From Nautilus pompilius (lineage: Eukaryota; Mollusca; Cephalopoda; Nautilida; Nautilidae): 64,000 nt of DNA. A program made the position numbers and the translations under genes. Under the pieces are notes generated by a model. The model was not told the origin of the DNA and searched no databases. It saw only the letters and a program-made list of their open reading frames with translations. The stretch lies in assembly GCA_018389105.1 (NCBI GenBank), contig JACATO010000052.1:1426001-1490000 (forward strand), written 5' to 3'. Positions 1 through 14,800 of the stretch are shown here, piece after piece; the stretch's first letter is position 1; every line of letters begins with the position of its first letter.

Positions 1-3000
1 TTGGTTGCTCAATACTTTTGTCATCCATGTGCCACTGTAAAACTTTAACCTTTTCTCTTATAATAAACTTTTTTTTTCTAACGCACTTTGTGGATTTGTG
101 TTCAGCCTTTTCCTTTTGTGAACTGCAGATGACAAGACAGACCATTATTTGCTTTTAGTCACATCTAATAAATTCAGACAATTATATAAGGAAATCATTG
201 AGAGGTTTTTAAAGTCTCTCATATATGGGTGATTTTAAATAAATATAAATTACAATTAAAATCTTGTTTCAAACTATCAAAGAATTACAACCAGCAGCAG
301 CAATGTTCGGATCAAACCCACAAATATTCAGGTTTTTTTTTTTTTTTTTAGTGAGACTGCTGCTAATTTTTAAATCAAGGAAAACATGAGTCACAACTGT
401 GCTCATTTAATGAAGATGCTATGTGGAGGTCTTTTTGACAAATCTTATCCCTTCTCTTGTTGATCCTTGTCTGACTTTGAGGTCTCACAGCAAGGTGTGT
501 GGTGAGGTATCCAGCCTCGATGAACAAGGGAGTTAAGAGGCTACGCTCGAGCAGCTTTCGAGCAGTGGTCTAGAGGAAAGCCAGCGAAAATTACCTCTGC
601 CACATGTAGCTGGAAAACTCTGGAGTACATGGAGAAGACCCACACAAATGGCTGGCCAGGGAGATATGCCAAACCAAGCCAGTCCAACTGGGATTTGAAT
701 TCCCAGCCCTTAGCCATGGACCTTAATTAGAAGCATTTGTTTTGCTATTTAGCCACTAGAAGCATAACCTAGGTAGAAACCTTTTGAAAAAAGAAATTAC
801 ATCCAGAATATTTTGCACAGTACACTCCTTGTATTTCACACGGTATAGCTGAAGAGCATTAGATTTCTGCAAAAATATTTCATGGAAATGTTATTCAAAG
901 CACAAGTTCCACAACTGCTACACTGCTAAGTCACCCAAAATCTATTAAAGACCAAGAAATTATAGCCAAACTTATTTGAAGGACCAAGAAAACCAGTTGA
1001 CTTTAAAAAAAACTATACGAGGATCAATATTTCTAGCCTCAGGAATATTTCCCACAATTATATACCGTGGAGGGATGGATAACTGGCAAGAAGCAATTCA
1101 AAAAAAAAAAACAACAAAATATAGAATTACTAATAATTTATACTTTCATCAAACTTAATTGAACATTCTGATTTATCATCTTTATTATAAAAAAGTTAAT
1201 TATCTATATTTCTTAAAATGAGGTTAAGAACGTTTCTTTTTCATTATCATACATTTTTCTCCTAGCACTAACCCTGATTGTGTGAAGTCACACGTACTGA
1301 GACATCATTGCGGTCTAATTTTTAATACAAAAATTCTCAGTTCACATCAAACTGCCAAGTATAATTCAACCCCTCAAGATTTCAGTAAAACCATTTAAAT
1401 TGGATGGAATTGGTGAAATAAAAAGTTTTTGAATAATTTATTTAATTAGATCATAATATCACTGACGTTAATAATTTTACTGCTATTACAAGTTTTCTAA
1501 AGCATTTTTTATCTCAAGCCAAATGTATAATTTATAGAAAACATGTAATATTGTTTTCTTGTTTCTTTAATAAGATTATATCTTATTAAGCAAGAAAAAA
1601 GAAAATTTTTTAACATATTAGGAATTAGAAGTGAATTTAAAGCCAAAAAAATCATTTTTTTAAAGGTGTGCTTATTTTGCAACACAAAATTTTGTCCACA
1701 TTAAAAGAATTCTGATCAGATTTGTTTGGCTTTATTAATATTATTTTAACAAACAATTCTGTTTATATTGTATGAGTGGGGTTCCTGACAATTTATTTGC
1801 TTTTGTTTTAAATACACAAACACAATTACTTTCTTTTTTGATACTGATGACAATAAAAATGATACTGTTGATGGTACAGAAAGCCATTTTGTAGATTTAT
1901 TGCTCCTGTGATGTACTAATCAGCTGCTGAGTGTGACAATCAAGCAGGCACTAAATCAAAATTATCTTCAAATGTTTACTAACATAGGATAAACATTTAA
2001 TTTATGACAGCGCAAGATGGCTATCAGCTGTCAATGTTGCAATGCTTATTGCTGCTATTTGGTGATAATCACTAATTTAGACTATTTCATTATCTAAATG
2101 GTACTTTAAAGCTCAACAGCTAGTCTTCTTTTTTCTTCTGCAGTTGGCATTACACGCAAGAGAAGACACACCTGATGATGGTAGCAATGGGTAATGGCAA
2201 GGTTACTGCTAACAAGTACTCACCACTTAAAGTCCTTCCTACAAAAGTTCTATTTAATTATAAGAAGAAACTAAAGTCCCAGAGCCAATCTATGCCAACA
2301 GAGTGGTACAAATGAATGGGATATCCAACATATAAAGCTGGTCTCATCAACAAAGACTGAAGTCTGGATCTCAGCCACAGTAGGCTCTTCTACCCCCACA
2401 ACACACACAGCTATTGTCTTGACAAACTAAAATAGCCAATTATAAAAGATCTGCAAAAATATCCTGCATCCACATCAAATATAACATAATGAATAATTAA
2501 CCCAGGCTAAATGATTTCAATGGTATAATCCCTTTAAAAAAGAAAGAAATCTATTTATTATATGGAGTTCATTAAGGATTTCTCAATATTTGAAGACTGA
2601 TGCTCTTTCCTTTCTCTATTTCATTCATTACTGCAGACTCGTATGGCAGTTTCAAAATCAATAATGCTATAAACAAACATGGTTGAAAAAGTCATGAAAG
2701 AAAATACCTTTGAATATAACAAGACCAGCAATATCTTCTCATTCATGCCCAATATGCCCTAACTTAAAATCTTGAAGATGACCTAACTTTCAATTTTTGT
2801 TTATTTAACATATAATAAACATTTCATCATCAACAAACAGGTGACATGAATTTTCTAAATGCAGATCACCATTTGAAAATTGGTCTGCCTCATGTATATG
2901 ATACACTAAAATGAAAATGGACCAGCCTACGTCACACATTAGTTAAACTATTAAATTGCACATGAATTGTTGTACCTGACGGTAAATCAAGAAACTGGAA

Positions 3001-6000
3001 TAACTATTACTGCTTGCTACAAGCTAACATTAAACAAATCTCACCTTTTCTCTAAGTAAAAAATGGGGTGGATCTATGACAATATATTTTGCACTTAAAC
3101 TATATCACAATCAGAATTTCGAAATGTTTAAAATATTAATGTTAAGCATTTCTTCAAAAACTATGAGAGAAAAAACTTACCACTAATCAGTCTTTCTACA
3201 CGAAAATAACACCTGCTTTGTTTCAACTAGTGACAAAGCTAAGCTAACTTCAGCTAGGCACTCAAGTGAACCAGATATGACCACGCCTGCACATATACAA
3301 TATAAACACTAAACAGCAATACATTTGCCCATAAAATTTTTTAAAGTATTATAAAATGTAACTAAATATCAAATAAGAGCATTGCATTCCACATCAGATA
3401 TGTAACGTTTACATTTGTGTTACATAATACCAAAATTAGAAGTTTTCGTTTCTTCATCATTTTCTAAAATTATATTGGGTTTCATATCAATAAGTTTCAC
3501 CATCTTTAAATATTGATGAACCTACCCATCTAAAAATGGCATTCCACAGATTTCTATTCTGTCAACACTAGATATCTACACATTGTTGTTATGAAGTCAA
3601 CAGTTTACATAACCTAAACAGAAATCTGTATCAAAATTAAACATACTGATACAATTATAAGCCAAATTTTCACACACATACAATCTACCATTATTCCTCC
3701 AATTAGCATTTGCCCCTATACCGTATACTGAAATATCTAACCTTTAACAAAAAAACCACACATTCCAGTGATATTCATTCTGCATGTCTCCATGTGGAAA
3801 CATGCATGTGTTGGAGCAAAAGTACTTAAAAATCCAGGAAGTCTGTGCCATTTCTTCAGATACCTATGGCAGCCTTCCAGATACATTTTCAATATCAATG
3901 AATGATTATAGTTAGCAAAGCCTTAGTTTTCATACCTTTTTATTATCAGCACTTTCATGGTTAGCTATCTTAAGATATCAAACAAGCCTCGTTACTACAA
4001 AGTCTCCTTTTAAGACCAGGCCGAGGGCCCACGATTTGATGTATATCCCCAGCAAAATTTCTTCTCATTTTTCTTCATTTGGATGTTTTCCCTGGACATC
4101 CTGATTTCTTACCACATCTCTGAGTGCTTGTGCTGACCATGGTTTCTAGTGTTATTTCCCCAAATCAGACTATTGTTGCAGAATAGGGTACATGACAAAT
4201 AACAACATAGTTACTTGTCTTTTCATTACACATAACCCTATCTGCCTATCTAAATAACTGGTCAACCCAGACAAGTGGCCTGTCACTGACATTCATTAAA
4301 AAAATATCGGCATATCGGCTTGGCTGAAATCTTGTTAGAGATTCAAATTAGATTTGTTGATTAAGAAAAATTGTTTCGTTTTGAAAATTACCTCCAAAAG
4401 ACAACATCACATCACATCAAAGCATATTTACATCACAGACTGGTCAAACATCAATGCCATAACCAAAGAGAAGTAGCAGTGTTCGAGTCTTAACCTGTAG
4501 AATACTTCTGCCAGGTCAATATTATAACAATATGCTAGTAAATTTTCTTGATTTAAGACTTAAATTAGAGAGCTAGAAAAATTTAAGGGTCTCACAGTTG
4601 TTCACCAAGCATTCAAGGCTCAAAACAGATTTAGTTAGTAGCAACAAATCAGTCCATGTTCAATATCCATCATTTGGGGTTCAACAATGATCATAATCAG
4701 ATCTGTCTTCAAGTTACCCATGACAGAAACAGGGTAACATCATCTACCAACCTGACAACCAGAGTAACCTGCAGCTACATAAAACAAAGCTTCTAAAACC
4801 TATCTACAGTTTATATCTAATTATTATTTTCTAAATCCATTGCTATATTTTAGTAAAGTTATTTTCAATTTTTTTTTTCCTGATGCTTAACTAATGTCAG
4901 CAAAGAGCATTGTTACAGCAACAGCTACAATACAAGTAGATAGTGTTTTCCAACAGTCATTCATTGTGTTTAACAAAGTTGCATAGCAACCTAAAATTTT
5001 CTAAAGCCAATTAAATATTAAAATATTTATCAGTCAAGATTTATCCAAAAAGCAAATGCCAACTGCACAAAAGACAATTCTGAATTATGCACATATACAG
5101 ATAGAGAAATATCATATAAATGCATCATTTTCTTTTGCATTTATGATTCCTGTTCTTCATTCATATTCACTCAATTTAAAGCCTTAACCATCCAATCGGT
5201 ATTAGGTCACTCATTTTTTCCTTTCCCTTTTCCCATATATCTTATTATTAATATTTTTAAAAATTCAAATTCTGAAAACTTAAAAAAAATTTTTTGACAG
5301 TATATGAAAATAGAAAAAAAATTGTTTTATTTTGTTTTGGTTACAACTTTTCTTAACAGTAGTCTCCAGAGAAACCCAAATGTTTGCTGATGGAAATACA
5401 GAACAGGAAACTTTTCTGCAATATTTATCTCATCATCTTCTCATTAGTCAAGGTTTTATACACTTCATCTGCAAAAGTAACAACAGCATACTCCAGCACA
5501 ACCCTGTTAACTTGCTCATATTTGATCTTTTTCTCATTAGACAGCACTACAGATGAGCATCATCTAATTGTGTCCAACAACAGTCACTTGGTACAGAAGG
5601 GGAGATTTCTGCTTTCCTTTTCAACATCTACCTTCAAAGTTATTATTTAATTATAGTTGTTAAATATTTAATTATCAATGAACTAAAATCTAAATCAAGA
5701 ATCAAATGCCTCAGTCTATAAAAATAAAACTAAGAATTAACAGAAAAAAGCCATTTTTAATTATTTAAGCATTATTAAAGAGACAATCTGACTTCACTAT
5801 TAAAATTATACAGAATGAAACAAACATTTTAGTTAAAATATCTTATATTATTTTGGAAAATTTATTGCTATTTAAAAAATCTAATGCATTTATTACTCCC
5901 TTGTTGAAATACAATATCTCAATTTTTATTTACTAACATTAACTCACTGATAAGCCATTTACCCTGAATAGATTTATTTACAATTTTGCATGATTAGCAC

Positions 6001-8845
6001 CACAGTTCAATAGTTTTGATATTTTTAGTATTCCAAAGAAAAAGATTTTGCTAGTTCTTTTCTTTCATTGTAGACTATATGAAAGCTATGATAAAACAAT
6101 GCACAATACTTAATTTAGGTCTACAATTCTGATTAACTCTATAAAAACCATCTAGTTTACTCATCAGGGAGCTTGGAAACACCATCCCATTAATTTTCTA
6201 AGCTTAATTTGGTGTATTTTTGTATTTTGGTGCATTCTGATGCATTTGAGAGAAATATTTCCCAAGTAACATTAATATACTGTGGTGTATACAGAATTTA
6301 ACTTTCTCCATTTATAAATTACGGTAAAGCGTCTTGTTCACCTATACAAAAACCAGGAAGTTCTGCAATTCATTATTCAACCAACACTTTGCAAACTAGT
6401 AAAAAAACTTGTAAATACATCCAACCCAAGGAGTTATAATCATTGCAATTACTTACAACCAAATAATCCATACTATATATTCCTAACTACAATCACTAAA
6501 CACGAATTAATAAGAGATTAATAAATGACACGGACTCTAAGAAATCCCAACCAAGAGACTGAGTAAAGGTATCAGTATCTTATAGTATATAAATAATTTT
6601 TGGTTGAATATTTTTAGTTATTTCCAAAAAGGTCAGTCAGTACCAACTAGCTAACAGAATACCATTTAAAGAAGAAAATATCTTCCTGGTATTTACAGTC
6701 CAATAAGTTGTTTGTTTTTTTTTTTTTAAAACAAAATATTAGAAAAAAATTGTTTAAAATTCAGCATTTACCAATATCAGAGATGAACGATCTCCTCCAG
6801 CCATGTGAACGATAACTCATTGATTGTTCTGTCCAACTCTCTAGCTTGAATGTCAACAGGTCTACTAAGAACTTTAGCCACTTTATGAGCAAATAGCTAT
6901 TTGTGTGTTTTTTGTTTACAAATTTGGCTTTAGAATGAGGGATAGATAAACCAAACGCTGCAAAGATGGCACATTTCTACTGACAGCTAGTTGAGACTGT
7001 AAGCAATAAACGTCAGGAATACGTCTTTATTTACTTCCGTTTAAGATTGGGGGGGGGCACAAAAAGGAAAGCTGTAAGCAAGGGAGCTAGCCATCACCTA
7101 GTGGAATCTAAACCACCCCCAGATTTACAGTGATCTCAGAAATGGTCCCAGTGGACCTAAAAAAGGAAGGGAAAACTGTTTAAGGAACAAATTCTTGAGC
7201 CTGTAGTTGTCACACTGTAACCAACCAAACTGTAGTGTACTGAGATCTATGGTATCTACATCAAAAACACTTAAAGCCATTCAAAGAAAGCCAAGTGATC
7301 AAGATATACTTTGAAAATATAAAATATTATTAAACAAAGAAACAAGAATAAACTTTATTTTACACATTTACATGCTTTATAACAAAAAAACATATTCTGC
7401 CAAACTATAGTTTTTATTAGACAACAAGCAAACTTGATTGTTTTGTTTCTTTTGATCATTTTGAGTTGTAAAAATATCTACTTTGATCCTTCACTTGTTT
7501 CAAAATATGTAAACTAAGTAAACTTTATATTGGGTTGGAAGGGCATCAGTCACCATATGCCACCTTTTCTATAACAAAGTGTACATCCAGAAATCATATT
7601 CACATACATTTGCACAGTAGTTGCTGAGAGGAACCCTTATTAATGCTAATGCATGATTTCATCATCATGTGAACACCATAACTTCCTAACAATCTACTGT
7701 ATTCCTAATCACACTTTATTAGAACTTTTTTCAGATGTTGAATATTTCACAAAAACACAATCTTTAAAATAAGAACCAATAGTAATGTGTAAGCGTTGAA
7801 CTTGGATAGAATAATACAAAAATAAGAGAAAGTATTCTACAGGACACTTGCAATGTTCAACTATTCTGACATTTTCAAGGTGATGTAATCAATATATTAT
7901 TGTGTTAGAAAGTTTCAAGATATGAAAATTAACCTTAGAAGTGCACACTACACAAGTCAAAACAGCAGCTATGTGTTCCCTAACAAGTCCAGAGGCTGTG
8001 CTTGGTATTTAGGTAATGATGCAGTCACTAGCACTGACTTTTCTCAAGTTTTTTTTTGCATCCTTTTAACTTTAATTAAAAGCTTTCTTAGAAGGAACAC
8101 TATCTGCTGGTATTCAGCCTGTCTCTGTACAGGTGCAAAGCACAGTTCTTAAACCAGGGTGCTTAAGAGCACTTCAACAATGAGTGTTCAGCTTTCTCCT
8201 CTTCTGCTCATAACTTTTCATACAAAACACACTAGCTAATGGTTTGTCGTCTCACCATTTACCAATCAATAACACATAGTTTTAAAGTTACGTCTGATAC
8301 ATTCATAAAATGCAATGCTAAACAAAAACTTCTGCTAAGCACATCCAAACCTTGCAATTCCATTCACCAGACATACAGTAAGGAGAGAAACATTAAACAA
8401 TTTCTTTCAGTATTACTTTCTTTGTTTCTTTCCCACAATTCCTAAATAACTGAAAAGTGAAAATTGTACATTTTAAACAAGGGTTAAAATGGAGAAAAAT
8501 ATTACCAAATGAGATAGACCATGAACAACATTTAAAACAACACATTACAGTATATATATTATCCAGTGATTTCCTTAATCTTTCTTTTGAGAAGCAGATA
8601 GTTTGGAATTTTTGATGCCTATATTTGAAAATAAGTTATAATGCAGATAGTACTGATTAACAGTATACCAATTTCTCATTGTTACATCTAACTCATTCAG
8701 AAATGGGGCTTTAAATATGTAGATATTTTGACCCCACCAGAGATGTACATTTGCACACGTGCACAATTTTTAATATAATTGCTGCTGTCACCTTTCTAAA
8801 TCATGATTTTTATTAACTATTAACAGAATGTAGACCATAACTCAC
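1..8845. other. AT-rich non-coding stretch (intron or intergenic)
   Basis: No convincing coding sequence on either strand. Open frames are short, AT-driven and lack consistent splice context. The stretch contains many poly-A/T runs and no long tandem repeat. The only distinct unit I can separate is a SINE-like segment near 480-740. Scattered splice-donor-like words on the minus strand fit its being an intron of a minus-strand gene starting in the CpG block at 19-20 kb, but this is inference. Confidence 0.5.
480..740 (-). repeat. SINE-like dispersed repeat (tentative)
   Basis: This roughly 260-bp segment is richer in GC than its surroundings. On the minus strand it has a tRNA B-box-like word (GGGAATTCAAATCCC, about 690-704). 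It also has a stretch (about 608-650) resembling the GTGGGTTTTCTCC-GGTACTCC-GGTTT motif that recurs in many metazoan SINE and LINE tails. I see no target-site duplication or A-tail that closes the element, so boundaries are approximate. Copy-number evidence from the rest of the genome would be decisive. Confidence 0.35.
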
Positions 8846-8887
8846 CTTGTATTTCACTGTTTGTTAAAATTCCTGGCACCTTCTTCC
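8846..8887 (-). CDS. Candidate 42-nt mini-exon, unknown gene
   Basis: On the minus strand a 42-nt segment is bounded by a reasonable acceptor (CTTTGTTTTAATAG) and a strong donor (CAAG|GTGAGTTATGG). Only one of three frames is open. It reads KKVPGILTNSEIQ with one split codon at each end, and its length is a multiple of three. A chance open frame this short is easy to obtain, so this is a weak candidate. I do not recognise the peptide. If real, it belongs to a minus-strand gene whose 5' end could be the CpG block at 19-20 kb. Confidence 0.25.
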
Positions 8888-11800
8888 CTATTAAAACAAA
8901 GAAGACCAAAGTAAATAAATAAAACCACAGATTAATGAAAGGTTCTTAAAATAAAACCTGGACAATTTTATTAGCTTGCAGCAAACACTGCAGCAGTTTC
9001 TCTGCCAACCCAGTTCAGCTCAATTTACTCTAATGGTTTAGCTGCTGATGCTCTCAATCCTCTCTCTCTCTCTCACTCTGCTTTTAATTAGAAGCCATCA
9101 CATATTTACCAGAGGCCAATCCCACCCCCTTCTCTAGCAATTTTTATCAGGGGCTGGTTCCCTGAACTCCTGCATTTTACCATGGCGAAAAATAATATAG
9201 AGAGACAAAAGAACCTTAAACTGGATCTCCTACCCATCACCCTTTTTTTTTCTATAAAGAAATGGAGTAAAATATCTTAACTAGCTATAGGGATTTAGTA
9301 GACAGTCAAACACAACTAAACACACTTTACAAATATTTAAGTAAATGCAATGAAATTTTAAAAAAAATATATTGTAAAGTAGTAAGGTAACTATACTAGT
9401 AAAGAGATAAATTGTGTAACCTTGTTGTTTGAGGACTACTTTATCACGTTAAAATATAAGTTCTATGCAAATAAAAAACTTTAAAATTCTGTAACAATTT
9501 ATTTAATTACTGCTGCAAAATTAAAATGATACATAAGTGCATTTAATAACAAGGAAATAACTATTTTAAAAAAAATGTCCATGTGATAGATCTGTATAAT
9601 TAACAGGTTCTCTATAGTGTAAACTTGTAACTATGGCATCTAGTATCACATTATACATTCTACAGGTAGGACAAAGTGTATAGACCTACCAGTAAAGACT
9701 TCTACAATTTGGCTTTGGAAAGTCACTTTTAGAGATTTCTGGCTTCTTGATATAGCAGCAATGCTTGCAAGATAAATCTCAGGCCCAACATTCTGGAATA
9801 CATTGAATCATTTGTTGCCATCAATACATTTCTTTGATTGAACTGATGAGACCGGCAAATCACATCAATTTTTTCTCAAGTAATAACTTAAAAAATGTCA
9901 ACTATCAAGTATGCATGCTATAAAATCTCTCAAGTTTCACTAATATTTAGACAATCTTTACATCAACATAGAAAGCTTCATTTAAAATGTAAAATTCCAC
10001 ATTAAAATTTACTTTTTACATGCACATATTTCACCGCCTACTGAAAATGCTGCTGTATGATAAGACAGAGCAAGGAAACAGTAAAAGAAATGGTCAGGTG
10101 TTAACAGACTGTATGAAGGCAAGCTTTAAGAAATAAAAAGTGCCATTTGTAAGCAAGGAAGAGGAGACCTTTTCAGAAAGCCCAAAATGAGAGAGAGTTG
10201 GTCAACAATGGGACAAATGCCTTATCTAATGGGAAAGATGTGAGAGTTGCAAAACTGAGCCCAAGATACCTTGTGAAGATGAAGACATTGACTCATAACA
10301 AGTCTTATATCAACAGTCTAGTGATGCAACGAAGAAAAAATATCATTGTTAAAAAACAATGTTTTTGCATTTATTGATATTACTATACAATGCAGTATTG
10401 TGAACAGTTGTAAGTTAATTCCCACCAAGAGCTCCAAACTCAAATAAGAGTTAAAGACATCTAACTAAGCCAATTCAAATATAAAGGAGATTCTGTCATC
10501 TCATCAAGGATCGAATACTGAATCTAGCAACTACAAAAACTAGTGCAATACAAGGTTGTTTACCAAGTATGGATTTGTGATATTGCATTCCATTATTTTT
10601 TGCTGCTTTTAATTTTTTTCTTAAAGGTATCAACAATTTGAATTCATTTACTGTCACCTTCACGTCCACACACACATAAGCAACAAAGAACATGTTGGTT
10701 GTGGAGGTAGCATACTGGGTGAAACTGTGAATAACCATGACATCTAAACAGGGATAGGCCCAGTCTTCCATAAGTGCTATGCCAACAGCTACCCCAAGAA
10801 ATGTTTATGGGATCAAAAGCCAGTCTCCAGATTTGTCCAACATCTCATATAACCACTAATACCTCATCTGTCTAAGTTGCTTGTCAGATGAGTTTTAAAA
10901 GAAAAAATTACACCTGATGTTTAGGGCCAGCCTTAAATAAAATGGGCATTATGAGACTTGTTCCCTACTGGTTTAGATTTTAACCAGTACAATTTATCCA
11001 AAAAACACACACACACACATATACATAAATAAAGTGCTACTTTGTTGCTGTTTAGACATAAAAGTTTGTATGTAAATACCTTATACAGAGAATGAACCAA
11101 ACAAAATTTTACAGAGGATTTATTCATAAAATAATAATATTGCCAAATCCAGATAAGAAAATAAGTGACACATAATTGGACTTTGGACTTTCTCCTCTTC
11201 TTTTTTTTTAAAAATTTGCATTTATTACATTGAGTCAGTACTGATCTCAGAAAACTTGGTACTAAATGGATTAAACAAATTACAGTTCATTTTAAACTAA
11301 AAATAGAAAAGAAAAAAAAAGAGAGAGAGATTGTTGGATCTCCTTTTAGATGTGATGTGATGCAGTCATTGTTAGCTTCAGTTTTTCTACTTCTGTTCTT
11401 TCTCTCTCAACAACTTTGACTCCAAAAACCCTTATCTAGCACTGAATATGGGAAGTAGATCAATAAAGCCCCTAACTGGCAGATGGTAGACTGGACATTA
11501 AACAGTGGATAATAGCTAGACACTATCTCAATAAACTTGCCAAACAAGCATCACTGCTCCAATACCTGTGCAAATTAAAATTGGGAGTTATGTAATGCAA
11601 CCAAGTTGATTCTGTACCATAATTGCTGCCCAAGTTTCTTTTTTCTTGATCCAAAACAACAAATGGCACCCATCAGTAAGTTGCTTTCATTTTAGAAGAA
11701 TTAAAAGAATTTCAAAGGAAATTTCCAACAAAGCAAATTAACAATTTAACCCACATAGCCTTACTGAAACAGTTTTTTGATATTTAAAAAAAAAAAAAAA

Positions 11801-14800
11801 ACATTTTGCACTAGTTTTTCTGAGACGATAAGACTAATGTAAGCAAGTGAATTATACATTTCTAACAAAATTCCTGCCATTCTTCAGTATGCGGAAAATC
11901 ATCAAACCTGAATTCACCTCTCAAAATGGCAGAAAAAATATGCTCTTCTCTCTCTCTCTCTCTCAATATAAATTATCAGGTTTTCATTCTTTCAAATGCA
12001 ATAATTTGAAATTAGCTGACAGCAGAAACAAGCCCATTCGCATTGATAGCAGGTTAGCATTATGGCTAATATCTTAAATAAAACGGGGACTTCTCTTACA
12101 CATCTTAACTTACTCCACTAACTTTCTGCCCTTTCCCTCATATCTCCAATCCAAAACAGATGGCCTGCCACCAATGTTAGGTGCAGACAACAAAGCACAA
12201 AACATCCTTAGTAAATTAAGTACAACAATAGCATATTAAAAAAAAAAAACTAGTTAGCAATTAGTACAGCATGCACAGCTTAAAAGAACAGATATTTTCC
12301 CATGTAATTTTTTTTCTTTTAAATTGAAATGTTCCATCAAACATGTGCAGTAAGCATAAAGCAAAGCCATTAAACTTTGGCCTTTTGGAAAAACAAACAA
12401 TAAATAATAATGAACAGTCAATGCTCAAACAACTCCGTTCCACACACACAGTAATCTGATCAGGCTTTTTTCTTTCAGATTTTTCCAGATCCCAACAAGA
12501 TCAGTAAAAGCCAAAAAGAATGCAAGACCTTTAATATATCCTTTAAAAATATCTTAGAAAGCTAACATGAAAGGACTCTAATGCAAGTGAATTAAAACTA
12601 ACAACAAAGGATTCTTTCTAATCAATGCAATTTTCCAAGTGTCTCCAGGTCAAGAGCCCATTCATTAATCAAGCAGCAAGACAGCACCGGCACTCCCTTA
12701 CTTTGTTTAGCTTCGGATTATGGAATTTTTTCAAATGCAATATAAAAGCTAATGACAGTATACTGATTTTGTTAATTGTACTTTTATAAATATTTAGGAT
12801 CAAGAACCCTCCCTTTCAACTTGCAAAAAATTAATATCATTAACAACTTTACAAAATATATTTGTTATTTACAGAGTTGACAGTTGTTTCTTTTTAAATG
12901 AATGTAATGTAACAGGAGAAAAGTTTAAAATAAAGTGTTCTGAAATCAAAATCAGTCCAGAAATTAAATTTATTCCTAAAACTCTGCAACATATATGTCA
13001 TCAGCATAAAAATATGGATAGGTAACTTGTTAGCAATCTTTTTTGTTTTACACGCCATATCTTTATTACAAGGGATTATCACTAGGGAAAATCCTACCAT
13101 AGCAGAAGAATGGCAGTCTTCCCCATAACTTAAATATCTTATGTTACACCACATTTAAAGCTGTCTTACCAGTATTTTCATTCATGAGACAAAGCGGTTT
13201 CAATCGGCAAGCATGTAGTAAGTAACACAATTAATTATGACGACAAGCATACCCATCACTATTATCTTTACTGTGGAGTGCTGCATTTGACAGATCTGGT
13301 CCACACTTTATCTATAGTTGCGATTTAGTTGTTTATAACCAGTCCAATGCATTTTTTTCTAAACACAATTTAAAATTATAGATCTACTCATTTTGATTTA
13401 TTAGATATTTGTAAATTTAATAGGCAATTTTTAAATAATCAACAATTCAAAGCATGCAGATAAATTTTAAAATTATCTATAGTTTTAACATTTCCAAAAA
13501 TGAGTCGATTATAAATTATGGATCGATATCAGCAATACAAAATGCTTTAGTAATAGAATTGAAATTACATGGAATAAATTACTGGTACCAGCTTTAAAAG
13601 CTAATAAATAAGTATTTCTATATTTATCAGATACAAACATGCATAAGAAGAGAACTTTTTCGACACAACACACTGAAAAAAAAAAAATAAATGAACAGAA
13701 GCAGTCTCATTCTCACTGTTGATAAATGCAGCAGAACCATCTTGTAACAACTACAGAACTTTTGCATGAATTTCTAAACAAGTTCTAGTCCACTAGTTCC
13801 AAAAAAAAAATTCCCACTTTATTAAAAATACTTATGTAAATTTATTACGGAAAGATTCTGGCCATTCACGGCCGTTACTGCAGCAGAATAAAGTACCAGC
13901 CTACTAATAAAACATTACTTCTCAATTTTGAAAATAGTCAACACAGTTCAATGTCATTTGGAGGTTTGAAATGATGCATACATAGTTATACTGTATAATG
14001 TAGGCCTCCGTCTGTCACATCCGACAGTTTCAATCCTTTTCCTTAACAGTTTGATCCTAAAAACAATCCAAAACCAGAAATCCACATAATTCGAAAGTGT
14101 GCAGAACAGGCTGTTTCATGTATTACGTAAGAGCAAAATAATCTGTCCATATTTTATTTTAGCAACTTCTCTCAGGAAGAAAATAACGAGTTTAATCCAT
14201 CATTGCATATCGCTTCTTTTTTTTTTTAAAAAAATCCTCTTTCTGTCAAAACAAATTTATCTTTGTTTAAACTGCTTTGTTTTACAAACATGGATGAATT
14301 TATTTGTTATTTCTCACTAGTTACAGTGTCTGACATCTCTTCAGGAACAGATATATCAAATGCCAGTTACTGGATTTCCATTCTGTTGTTCATATCCAAA
14401 GTCGGAATTTTTTCAAGCATGTTCAAGATCATAATCTTCAATGGATATATGCAACTGTGGATGAACGTGGTCCAATTTTATGCCAAACTAAATACTATGA
14501 ATATTTCATTCATTCACTAAGAAAAATAAAGTTTGGGTGAGTACACTGATGATGCATAACCAGTCCATCTGCACTACATATCTAAAATAATTTAAGCAAA
14601 GTTAGCCTGGAACTATGTAAGGTTGTTTTTTTTGACAAAGGACACTTTTGGTACCCTTATTCTCATTTTTATTTTGCACATTTTTCCAATAAGTTAAAAC
14701 CACTGATATGAGTTATGATTCTATTAACATGTCTCTAAATACATTCTATGAATGCAAATCCATTCAATATACTCCAAAAACCTTTACTTCACACTATGTG

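Noticed and set aside
3045-3099. 55-nt minus-strand exon-like segment (LSAKYIVIDPPHFLLREK)
   Set aside because: Good donor but weak acceptor; phase does not match neighbouring candidates and a nearby alternative would need an 80-bp intron.
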